From positions 1 through 8,845 of the forward strand of contig DASURA010000351.1 of assembly GCA_036280295.1 (NCBI GenBank): DNA of 8,845 bases, written 5' to 3'. Made by a program: the position numbers and the translations under genes. This document shows, piece by piece, positions 1-6,146 of the stretch (the first letter of the stretch is position 1; every line of letters starts with the position of its first letter). The notes below the pieces were generated by a model, which was given only the letters and a program-made list of their open reading frames with translations, searched no databases and was not told where the DNA came from. This stretch comes from AWTP1-13 sp036280295. GTDB taxonomy: Bacteria; Pseudomonadota; Alphaproteobacteria; Rhizobiales; Hyphomicrobiaceae.

Positions 1-381
1 CCAGGCGAGCACCGTGTCGCCCTCGCCGACCTGCATGGCCTCGCGCATGGCGGCCGGGATCAGCACGCGCCCACCGGCATCCAGCTTGAGGCTGACGCGG
101 TGGCGTATGCCGTCCGGGGCCGCCGCGACCATCGCTGGTGCATCGCCGAAGTGCGCCTGCTCCTCGGCCAAGCCCGAGGCACCTGGGGTCTCCGGCTCGG
201 TCGCCCCACAGGGGGATGGTTGGCCGGACTGCACCAGCACGTTGCGAACGTGCTGGTAGCGGATGCCGAGGAACCTGGCGATATCAGCCCGGCTGCAGCC
301 AGCCTCGCTCAGAGCCCGGATCTTGGCCGACTTGGTGGGCAGGCCGTTGGTCAGCTCCTTCATGCGCGCATTGTCGAGCAT
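1..381 (-). CDS. HTH + AbrB/SpoVT-type DNA-binding regulator (3' end cut by window edge)
   Basis: Reading the minus strand from ATG at 381-379 gives 127 open codons to the window edge, so the C-terminus is missing. Residues about 18-49 (SAKIRALSEAGCSRADIARF onward) look like a helix-turn-helix of the kind that recognises DNA. After a low-complexity linker (about 50-92), residues 94-127 contain RVSLKLDAGGRVLIPAAMRE and VGEGDTVLAW, the swapped-hairpin AbrB/MazE/SpoVT signature. The start is supported by AGGAGG about 7 bases upstream (+ strand cctcct at 389-394). The family comprises transcriptional regulators and antitoxins; no toxin partner can be seen because the gene leaves the window. It follows ivd on the same strand after 116 bp containing a tandem repeat that may be its own operator. 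The domain call is firm; the target is unknown. Confidence 0.85.
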   Translation of the reverse strand, partial: MLDNARMKELTNGLPTKSAKIRALSEAGCSRADIARFLGIRYQHVRNVLVQSGQPSPCGATEPETPGASGLAEEQAHFGDAPAMVAAAPDGIRHRVSLKLDAGGRVLIPAAMREAMQVGEGDTVLAW

Positions 382-440
382 GGCGTTGCCTCCTGAAACC
401 GCACAGTTCAGACGACGACGTAACGCCCATTGGATCTGGA

Positions 441-480
441 TGTCAATATGATATGTTACTTGCCAATATCTGCATTGTTA
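441..480 (-). promoter_or_regulatory. Tandem imperfect repeat, candidate operator/promoter of the AbrB-type gene
   Basis: On the + strand, TGTCAATATGATATGTTA (441-458) and TGCCAATATCTGCATTGTTA (461-480) are two copies of TGYCAATAT...(T)GTTA separated by two bases, so equivalent positions are about 20 bp (roughly two helical turns) apart. The stretch is AT-rich in GC-rich surroundings and lies 60-100 bp upstream of the regulator's start, where promoter and operator would be expected. Autoregulation by the adjacent DNA-binding protein is inference. I could not place confident -35/-10 boxes. Confidence 0.45.
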
Positions 481-497
481 CGCCATGCTAAGTGCTC

Positions 498-1670
498 TCA
501 TGCCGTCTCCGCAAACAACTCGCGGCCGATCAGCCAGCGGCGGATCTCGCTGGTGCCGGCGCCGATCTCATAGAGCTTGGCGTCGCGCAGCAGTCGGCCG
601 GTCGGGTAGTCATTGATATAGCCGTTGCCGCCCAGCAGCTGGATCGCATCAAGGGCGATCTGCGTCGCCTTCTCGGCGGCGTAGAGGATGGCGCCGGCGG
701 CATCCTTGCGTGCGGTCTCGCCGCGGTCGCAGGCCTTGGCGACGGCATACACGTAGGCCTTGCAGGCGTTCATGGTGGTGTACATGTCGGCGAGCTTGCC
801 CTGCACCAGCTGGAACTCGCCGATCGGCTGGCCGAACTGCCGCCTGGCGTGCACATACGGTACCGCCACGTCCATCGCCGCCTGCATGATGCCCAGCGGC
901 CCGGCCGCCAGCACCGCGCGCTCGTAGTCAAGCCCGCTCATCAGGACATTTACGCCCTTGCCGATGCTGCCCAGCACGTTCTCCTCGGGCACCTCGCAGT
1001 CGGTGAAGATCAACTCGCCGGTATCGGAGCCGCGCATGCCGAGCTTGTCGAGCTTCTGCGCGGTTGAGAAGCCCGGAAAGCCCTTCTCGATCAGGAACGC
1101 GGTGATGCCGCGTGGGCCAGCCGCCGGGTCGGTCTTGGCGTAGACGACGAGAACGTCAGCGCACGGCCCGTTGGTGATCCAGAACTTGGTGCCGTTGAGG
1201 ACGTAGCGGTCGCCCTTTCTCTCCGCCCGGAGCTTCATGGAGACCACGTCGGAGCCGGCGCCCGGCTCCGACATGGCGAGCGCGCCGACGTGCTCGCCGG
1301 AGATCAGCCTGGGCAGATACTTGCGCTTCTGGGCCTCGCTGCCGTTGCGGCGAACCTGGTTGATGCACAGATTGGAATGCGCGCCGTAGGAAAGGCCGAC
1401 GGAGGCCGAGCCGCGGCTCACCTCCTCCATGGCAATGCAGTGCTCCAGATAGCCGAGGCCGGAGCCGCCGTACTCCTCCTCCACCGTGATGCCGTGCAGG
1501 CCCAGCGCCCCGAGCTTGGGCCAGAGCTGGCGCGGGAACTCGTTGCTCCTGTCGATCTCGGCGGCGATCGGCGTTATCTCGTCGGCGGTGAAGGCGCGCA
1601 CGCTGGCGCGGAGCTGATCGGCCGTCTCGCCGAGGTCGAAGTTGAGGGCCGGAAAGTCGTTGGGGATCAT
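498..1670 (-). CDS. ivd: Isovaleryl-CoA dehydrogenase
   Basis: A 390-residue FAD-dependent acyl-CoA dehydrogenase that oxidises isovaleryl-CoA to 3-methylcrotonyl-CoA in leucine breakdown, passing electrons to electron-transfer flavoprotein. The length matches the family. Visible features are the N-terminal helical domain, YGAHSNLCINQ (95-105, typical of IVD), the FAD/substrate segment LAMSEPGAGSDV (131-142), FWITNG (163-168), and the C-terminal QLLGGNGY (344-351) and YEIGAGTSEIRR (367-378). Glu250 in GLDYERAVLAAGP is in the position of the IVD catalytic base; the usual catalytic Glu of other acyl-CoA dehydrogenases is replaced (YEIGAGTSEI rather than YEGTxxI), which separates IVD from SCAD/MCAD types. 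A GAGGGA motif lies about 8 bases before the ATG. The usual neighbours (methylcrotonyl-CoA carboxylase, HMG-CoA lyase) are not adjacent on the visible side. The gene diverges from the methyltransferase-like gene. Confidence 0.95.
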   Translation of the reverse strand: MIPNDFPALNFDLGETADQLRASVRAFTADEITPIAAEIDRSNEFPRQLWPKLGALGLHGITVEEEYGGSGLGYLEHCIAMEEVSRGSASVGLSYGAHSNLCINQVRRNGSEAQKRKYLPRLISGEHVGALAMSEPGAGSDVVSMKLRAERKGDRYVLNGTKFWITNGPCADVLVVYAKTDPAAGPRGITAFLIEKGFPGFSTAQKLDKLGMRGSDTGELIFTDCEVPEENVLGSIGKGVNVLMSGLDYERAVLAAGPLGIMQAAMDVAVPYVHARRQFGQPIGEFQLVQGKLADMYTTMNACKAYVYAVAKACDRGETARKDAAGAILYAAEKATQIALDAIQLLGGNGYINDYPTGRLLRDAKLYEIGAGTSEIRRWLIGRELFAETA

Positions 1671-1777
1671 GCGCGCGTTCCCTCATGGAGGTCTCGGGAG
1701 TTCTCGCCGGGCAGTGTATCATGCTTGGCAGCTGCAGAGCGGGTTGTGCATGCCTGCCAGGCCAATCCAGCGTTGTC

Positions 1778-2263
1778 ATGAGCATGAACTCACCAACACC
1801 ATCCTCGAGCCCATCCGCCATCCCGTGGCCGCCGCTGCTGCTGGTCGCCGCACTGGGGCTCGGCCTGCTCGGCGGCCGGGCCTATCCGCTGCCGTGGCCG
1901 GGGCTGGATGACCTGCCGGCGCGCGTGGTCGGCTACGCGTTGGGCCTCGCCGGCATTGGCCTGGTGGCCTGGGCGCTCATCACGCTGTCGCGAGCCGGCA
2001 CGACGGTGCACCCAAACCGCAGTGCAGACCGCCTTGTCACCGGCGGCCCGTTCCGCTGGCGGCGGAATCCCGTCTATCTGGGCGACGTGCTGATCCTGCT
2101 CGGCCTTGCGCAGCTGACCTACAACATCTGGTTCGCGATACTTGCGCCGGTGTTCGCCATCGCGGTCTACTGGCTGGCGATTCGGCCGGAGGAGCAGCAC
2201 CTCGAGGCGCGTTTCGGGCAGGCGTACCTCGACTACAAGGCGCGCACGCGCCGGTGGTTTTGA
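1778..2263 (+). CDS. Isoprenylcysteine carboxyl methyltransferase-like (ICMT/PEMT family) integral membrane protein
   Basis: A 161-residue polytopic protein with hydrophobic segments near 17-34, 50-70 and a long one at about 98-135, possibly a helical pair. The family signature is present: TGGPFRWRRNPVYLG (88-102), an RNPxY version of the RHPxY motif, then RPEEQHL (136-142) with the paired glutamates and YLDYKARTRRWF at the C-terminus. Relatives use S-adenosylmethionine to methylate lipids, isoprenylcysteines or other membrane substrates; bacterial substrates are mostly unknown, so I do not assign one. The frame is open upstream to 1685, but those 31 residues do not look like protein and ATG 1778 (or 1784) precedes the first helix at a normal distance. 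No good Shine-Dalgarno sequence is visible. The gene ends 26 bp before the DUF4287-DUF5655 gene, so the two may be co-transcribed. Confidence 0.85.
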   Translation: MSMNSPTPSSSPSAIPWPPLLLVAALGLGLLGGRAYPLPWPGLDDLPARVVGYALGLAGIGLVAWALITLSRAGTTVHPNRSADRLVTGGPFRWRRNPVYLGDVLILLGLAQLTYNIWFAILAPVFAIAVYWLAIRPEEQHLEARFGQAYLDYKARTRRWF

Positions 2264-2289
2264 GGCCGGCTGTTGGCAATTGGGGGACA

Positions 2290-3210
2290 ATGGCCATGGA
2301 CGAGCGGGAGGAGGAGCGCGACTTCCTGGAGGGCCTCAAGGCCCGCACCGGGCGCGATCTCGCGGCGTGGATGGCGGCCATAGCCGCGCAGGGAATCAAC
2401 GACAAGAACGAGATCATCGATTGGCTGCGTGGCCAGGGCTTGCCGTTTGCACGCGCCTCGTGGCTTGAGCGCATCCACCGCAACGGCGGCAAGCCGATCC
2501 ATGCGGCCGGCCCGGCAGGGCCAGCGGCGGCAGCTCCGGCGGGGGCAGACCCTGCGGGTCTGACCCCAGCGCACCCCCGGCCGATCGCGCCATCGGCGAC
2601 ACCTGTGACTCCGCCCAAGTTGGTGCCGCTGTCACCCACATCTCCGCCACGACCGCCGGCTGCGGCGCCGGTGCTTTTGCCGACGCCCGTGGCGCCGCCA
2701 ATCCAGACCGCATCGACGCATGCGCCGAAAGCGGGAGGACCACCCAAGGGGTCAGCCATAGGGTCAGACCCGCAGGGTGTGACCCCGGCCCAGCCGACGC
2801 CGAAGCCCGGCAAGAAGGTTCATGCTGCCCCGCCGCTGGTCGAGCCGGCAACGGATACGGCCGCGCTGCAGAAGCTTGTAGCGACGGCCAAGGGCTACCG
2901 GCCGCTGTACAATTTTCTGGAAGTCCAGATCCGCAAGACCATCCCGGGCGTCGTCATCGCCGCGCGCGACCGCTACATCGCCATCGGCGCCCCGCGCGAG
3001 TTCGCCGCCGTCACCCTGCATCCGACCGAGGTCCGCCTCGGCCTCAATCTCGGCGACCGGCCCTTCGATGCCCTGCTGCAGCAGGCGAAGCTGCGGGGGC
3101 CCGGGCCGGCGATCTCGCACATGGTGGTGCTGACGGACGCCCGGCAGGTGGGCAGCGAGCTGCTGGGGCTCGCCAAGACCGCCTGCGAGCGTGTCAATGC
3201 CAAGCCCTAG
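2290..3210 (+). CDS. DUF4287-DUF5655 domain protein with Pro/Ala-rich linker
   Basis: 306 residues. Residues about 5-65 (FLEGLKARTGRDLAAWMAAI, then EIIDWLRGQG) match the DUF4287 pattern, a small helical domain. Residues about 190-306 (KGYRPLYNFLEVQIRKTIPG, YIAIGAPREFAAV, VRLGLNLGDRP, ISHMVVLTDARQVGSEL) match DUF5655, an alpha/beta domain often paired with DUF4287 in bacteria. The joining segment (about 70-186) is low-complexity Pro/Ala/Thr and unlikely to fold. The biochemical role of both domains is unknown to me; a cytoplasmic location is inferred from the lack of signal or membrane segments. ATG 2290 is the first start after the previous stop, but GGGGGA at 2282-2287 is better spaced (8 bases) for ATG 2296, which would remove two residues. 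Two palindromic repeat copies are embedded in the linker and encode GADPAGLTP and GSDPQGVTP. Confidence 0.82.
   Translation: MAMDEREEERDFLEGLKARTGRDLAAWMAAIAAQGINDKNEIIDWLRGQGLPFARASWLERIHRNGGKPIHAAGPAGPAAAAPAGADPAGLTPAHPRPIAPSATPVTPPKLVPLSPTSPPRPPAAAPVLLPTPVAPPIQTASTHAPKAGGPPKGSAIGSDPQGVTPAQPTPKPGKKVHAAPPLVEPATDTAALQKLVATAKGYRPLYNFLEVQIRKTIPGVVIAARDRYIAIGAPREFAAVTLHPTEVRLGLNLGDRPFDALLQQAKLRGPGPAISHMVVLTDARQVGSELLGLAKTACERVNAKP
2541..2567. repeat. Palindromic repeat copy 1 inside the DUF4287-DUF5655 gene
   Basis: Left arm GGGGGCAGACCC (2541-2552), 3-base centre TGC, right arm GGGTCTGACCCC (2556-2567); 11 of 12 arm positions are complementary. In the gene frame it encodes residues 85-93, GADPAGLTP. 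It is related to the copy at 2760-2786 in inverted orientation (centre TGC versus GCA). The form resembles the short REP-like palindromes scattered through many proteobacterial genomes, though these are usually intergenic. Confidence 0.75.
2748..2786. repeat. Palindromic repeat copy 2 plus an extra half-site inside the same gene
   Basis: Left arm AGGGTCAGACCC (2760-2771), centre GCA, right arm GGGTGTGACCCC (2775-2786); 10 of 12 arm positions pair. Immediately upstream, GGGGTCAGCC (2748-2757) repeats the left half-site. In frame, residues 158-166 read GSDPQGVTP. Apart from three substitutions, the copy matches the reverse complement of the one at 2541-2567. Confidence 0.72.
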
Positions 3211-3317
3211 CTAGCTGGTTTCGCCGAGGCTCAACCTTTCCGGCTTTACAGCGTGTGACCCGATTTGGCACAACTTGTCCCTGCCTAACCGCCCCTGCCT
3301 GATTGGAGGTGCAGGCG

Positions 3318-4601
3318 ATGCTCTTCGGGTTGCGCGCTGTCCTGGGCATCTTCGGGCTGGCGGGCATTGCGCTGCTTGTGCTCATCGGCGTCGATGTGCC
3401 GCCTCGCGGGCCCTCCGGCACCGATACGGCTGAGGCGCTGACAGCGGCCACGCCTCCCGCGCAGCTGCCCACGGCGCAGGCGGCTGACGCGGAGGCCAAT
3501 GCTGCAGAGCAGGGCCGCCGCCTCATGAAGGCGGTCGAGGCCATACTGCAGGATGCCGCGCGAAACCGCACCGAAGCGCGCAAGCTCCCCACCGATTCCC
3601 AGTTCATGCTGAAGCCGATCTGGGCCGAGAGCAAGGAGGACCGCGAGCGCAAGGTGGGCGACCTGCTCGACGCCGTGCTTGCGATTGTCATCGACACACC
3701 ACTGGTCAACCTGCAGCGCAAGATCGAGACCCGGCGGCGGGCGATCCGTGAGCTGGAAAGTCAGATCGTTGCCTTGCGCGAGAAGCAGCTGCTTGCGCCC
3801 AAGGGTGGTGGTGCGCTGACGCGTGCGTTATCCGAGACCACGGAAAGCCTCGGACGCGAGATCGATGAGGCCAACCGGCGCATAGAGGCCAATCGCCAGG
3901 AGATCGCCAGGACCAAGGGAGCGGTGCGGGATGCGCTGAGGAAGAACGGTGTGGAGCTGGCGGACGACCAGGCTGACCTGCTACTTGATGGTGTGCTCTC
4001 GGGCGATCTGGTGCGTCTCGTCGCGGTGTTCCGCGCCGCGCGCCTGATCGACGCGCAGCTCGGCAGGTTGATGGCGGCGTCGGGCGAGAGCATCACCGCG
4101 GCACGCAAGTATTTCGCCATGCATGCGGCGTTGTTCGCGCTGCTGGTGCACGCCCAGGACACGGCGATCGACAAGATCGACAAGCAATATCTCCCCAAGC
4201 TCTCGACCATCGAGGCCGATATCGCCGCCGCGCGTGCCCGAACGCGGGATCTGCTTCGGTTCCAGAACCGCGACGACCAGAGGCGCACGCTGGAGGGCAA
4301 CGCCGCCAGCCAGCACCTCGCCGATGCGGCCGCCAAGGGCTATCGCCGCTACCTGATGCAGCAGCGCGACCAGATGGAGAGGGCACGCGAGCGTACGGCG
4401 CACGATCTCAAGATCGCCGACAACACCTTCGAGACCGTCGAGGTGAGCTTCCAGCTGCGCAACCTGATGCGCGACGCTGCCGCCTCGTTCGAGGCCATCC
4501 AGAAGCTCGAGGCGCCCACCTTCGATCAGATCTTCAAGAACGAGGAGCTTCGGCGCGAGTTCGAGAGCCTGACGCGCCGGCTCGATGCGCCGACGAGCTG
4601 A
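3318..4601 (+). CDS. Membrane-anchored coiled-coil protein of unknown function
   Basis: 427 residues; family not recognised. ATG 3318 is chosen because GGAGGT (3305-3310) sits 7 bases upstream, although the frame is open a few codons earlier. A single hydrophobic helix (about 5-24) without a clear signal-peptidase site suggests an inner-membrane anchor with the rest in the periplasm. Residues 25-60 are a Pro/Ala/Thr linker. The remainder is almost all predicted helix with heptad-like, highly charged stretches: about 60-90, 130-210 (LQRKIETRRRAIRELESQIV; EIDEANRRIEANRQEIARTK), 295-365 and 385-423. A less charged region (230-280) holds VRLVAVFRAARLI and YFAMHAALFALLVHAQ. The protein has no cysteine. 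It lies 107 bp after the DUF4287-DUF5655 gene and 113 bp before the extensin-like gene, so an envelope role alongside the latter is a reasonable but unproven guess. Confidence 0.7.
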   Translation: MLFGLRAVLGIFGLAGIALLVLIGVDVPPRGPSGTDTAEALTAATPPAQLPTAQAADAEANAAEQGRRLMKAVEAILQDAARNRTEARKLPTDSQFMLKPIWAESKEDRERKVGDLLDAVLAIVIDTPLVNLQRKIETRRRAIRELESQIVALREKQLLAPKGGGALTRALSETTESLGREIDEANRRIEANRQEIARTKGAVRDALRKNGVELADDQADLLLDGVLSGDLVRLVAVFRAARLIDAQLGRLMAASGESITAARKYFAMHAALFALLVHAQDTAIDKIDKQYLPKLSTIEADIAAARARTRDLLRFQNRDDQRRTLEGNAASQHLADAAAKGYRRYLMQQRDQMERARERTAHDLKIADNTFETVEVSFQLRNLMRDAAASFEAIQKLEAPTFDQIFKNEELRREFESLTRRLDAPTS

Positions 4602-4666
4602 TCGACAACACGCCGTTGCCGACTGGATGGCCGGCCCTGTGCCCGTATCACGGTTCCACCACAAAC

Positions 4667-4712
4667 ACGCGTGACATTGGTTAATGGAGCACAGAAGGAC
4701 CGAGTCACGCGT
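4667..4712. repeat. Inverted repeat spanning the translation start region of the extensin-like gene
   Basis: ACGCGTGAC (4667-4675) and GTCACGCGT (4704-4712) are exact reverse complements separated by 28 bases. The right arm ends just before ATG 4715 and the loop contains AAGGA (4695-4699), the only Shine-Dalgarno-like motif here. The left arm is part of the perfect 8-bp palindrome CACGCGTG. It could be an mRNA hairpin or a pair of operator sites; neither is shown. Confidence 0.4.
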
Positions 4713-4714
4713 TG

Positions 4715-6094
4715 ATGTCCGCAGCGAGATACGTTGCCATCCTGCCCAGGCACGCTGGCAGACTCTCAAGCAGGCTCTCGATCGCGGCTGTCCTCGGCCT
4801 TGTGATCCTGGCTGTCCTGACGTGGCTCGTCGTCGATCGTGCCGCACTGGGGTCGCCGGCAGCCCCGCCTGTGAGCATCGTGCGCACCGTGGTCGCTCCC
4901 GTGCGGAGCCCGGAGGATGCGGTCACGACCTCCAGCGCGTCGGTCAGGACACCGCCGCACAGCATCCTGCAGATCGTGGCTCAGCGTGCCCGTGCCCGGC
5001 GGCAGGCTGCCCAGCGTAGTGGCCAGAGCGGTGCGCTCGGCAAGGGCCCGGCTGACACGGGACAAGGCAAAGCCGCCGGCGCGCCGGCTGCCGTTGATCC
5101 CAAAACCACCGCAGCACCCTCTACCAGCGCTGCCCCCGCGGCCGCCCCCCCGGCGCCCGATGTCTGGACCGACACCGAGATCATTGCGGCATTGCGCGAT
5201 TGCCTGCGCCAGCTCGCCCCGCTGGGAGCCGAGGTCGAGATCGCCGAGCCGGTCAAGCAGGATCGCTGCGGCACGCCTGCTCCCGTCGTGCTCAAGCGGC
5301 TGACGACGGCAGCAGGCAGGATCGAGCTGCAGCCAGCCCCGACGCTCAATTGCGCCATGGTGGCGAGGCTTCACGCCTGGGCGGAGAAGACCCTGCAGCC
5401 GGCGGCGCAAGAGATGCTCGGCAGCCCCGTGGTCCGCATCCGCAGCCTTTCGGGCTATGTCTGCCGCAACCGGGTGGGGACGCGCTCCCACGCCGACCGC
5501 CTGAGCGAGCACGCCTTGGCCAACGCCGTCGATATCGCCGGCTTCGTGACCGCCGACGGTCGCAGTGTCGATGTGCTGAGCCAATGGGGTCCGACATTGC
5601 GCGACCTGCGCGAGCAGCAGGAACGCGCCCGCGAGGCGGCCGAGGCAGCAAAGACGGCGGCCAAGCAGGCCGAAAGCGACGCCGCCGAAGCCGCCCGCGC
5701 TGCCCTCAAGGCAGAGCGCGGCGCCAAGCGCGCGCAGGCCACCGCCGAGGCGGCGCGCAAGAAGGACGAGGCCGTCCGCAAGCGCCAGGAGGCGAGCGGG
5801 AAGGAGGTGGAATGGCGCCGGACCCTTGCTCTCACCGCTGGGAGGCAGAAGTCAGACCGTGGCCAGAAACGTGGCCCAAATCGAGGCAATGATGCCAAGC
5901 CGATCCCTGCTCTTCACTCAGGCAACGGCAAGGATGATGCCCGCAAGGCCACCGAGGCGGCCTTCCTGCGCCGCTTGCACAAGGGCGCCTGCGGCACCTT
6001 CGGCACGGTGCTGGGCCCCGAGGCCAACGAGGCGCACCGCAACCACTTCCACCTCGACCTGATCGCCCGCAAACGCAGCGCATTTTGCGAGTAG
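4715..6094 (+). CDS. Extensin-like_C family envelope protein with a coiled-coil insertion in the domain
   Basis: 459 residues. A basic N-terminus and one hydrophobic helix (about 21-43) anchor it in the inner membrane; a disordered Ala/Pro/Ser region follows to about 148. The extensin-like_C domain begins near WTDTEIIAALRDCLRQLAPL and has the expected cysteines (163, 185, 213, 250, 426, 458), suggesting disulfides in the periplasm. SEHALANAVDIAGF places His266 and Asp273 like the S-x-H...D zinc ligands of M15/VanY-type peptidases, and HRNHFHLDL (441-449) gives the second His cluster. The family is thought to be cell-wall related, but activity is not established. Between QWGP (about 290-293) and AAFLRRLHKGACGTF (about 415-429) lies an unusual insertion of roughly 120 residues, first Ala/Glu/Lys/Arg coiled coil, then a basic Gly/Asn stretch. 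ATG 4715 is preferred over TTG 4712; the ribosome site is poor. Confidence 0.88.
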   Translation: MSAARYVAILPRHAGRLSSRLSIAAVLGLVILAVLTWLVVDRAALGSPAAPPVSIVRTVVAPVRSPEDAVTTSSASVRTPPHSILQIVAQRARARRQAAQRSGQSGALGKGPADTGQGKAAGAPAAVDPKTTAAPSTSAAPAAAPPAPDVWTDTEIIAALRDCLRQLAPLGAEVEIAEPVKQDRCGTPAPVVLKRLTTAAGRIELQPAPTLNCAMVARLHAWAEKTLQPAAQEMLGSPVVRIRSLSGYVCRNRVGTRSHADRLSEHALANAVDIAGFVTADGRSVDVLSQWGPTLRDLREQQERAREAAEAAKTAAKQAESDAAEAARAALKAERGAKRAQATAEAARKKDEAVRKRQEASGKEVEWRRTLALTAGRQKSDRGQKRGPNRGNDAKPIPALHSGNGKDDARKATEAAFLRRLHKGACGTFGTVLGPEANEAHRNHFHLDLIARKRSAFCE

Positions 6095-6105
6095 CGGGCT
6101 CTGGA

Positions 6106-6135
6106 TCCCTTCTCCCCGCTTGCGGGGAGAGGGGA
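6106..6135. repeat. Intergenic palindromic hairpin between convergent genes
   Basis: TCTCCCCGC (6111-6119), loop TT, GCGGGGAGA (6122-6130) form a perfect 9-bp stem that extends four more pairs past one mismatch (TCCCT/GGGGA) to 6106-6135. It lies between the stops of the extensin-like gene (6094) and the dehydrogenase (6147), where it could block convergent transcription. No T-tract follows on either strand, so it is not a canonical intrinsic terminator. The sequence is like the CTCCCCGC...GCGGGGAG palindromes widespread between genes in Rhizobiales and relatives. Confidence 0.7.
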
Positions 6136-6146
6136 AGAGGATGCCC

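Noticed and set aside
492..1067. Plus-strand frame opposite ivd
   Set aside because: It is fully within the confirmed isovaleryl-CoA dehydrogenase gene on the other strand and has no ribosome site or recognisable domain.
2037..2813. Minus-strand frame rich in Gly/Ala opposite the methyltransferase-like and DUF4287 genes
   Set aside because: Low-complexity composition is the reflection of the Pro/Ala linker on the other strand.
3279..3300. CCCTGCCT repeated at 3279-3286 and 3293-3300 before the coiled-coil gene
   Set aside because: Too short and simple in GC-rich DNA to separate from chance; no promoter elements could be tied to it.
5145..5151. Run of seven Cs in the extensin-like gene as a phase-variation tract
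   Set aside because: It falls in a GC-rich Ala/Pro linker where short C runs are expected, and the reading frame is intact.
3981..5584. Two long minus-strand frames (3981-4847 and 4766-5584)
   Set aside because: They lie opposite the coiled-coil and extensin-like genes, and the second is contradicted by conserved extensin-domain cysteines and motifs on the plus strand.
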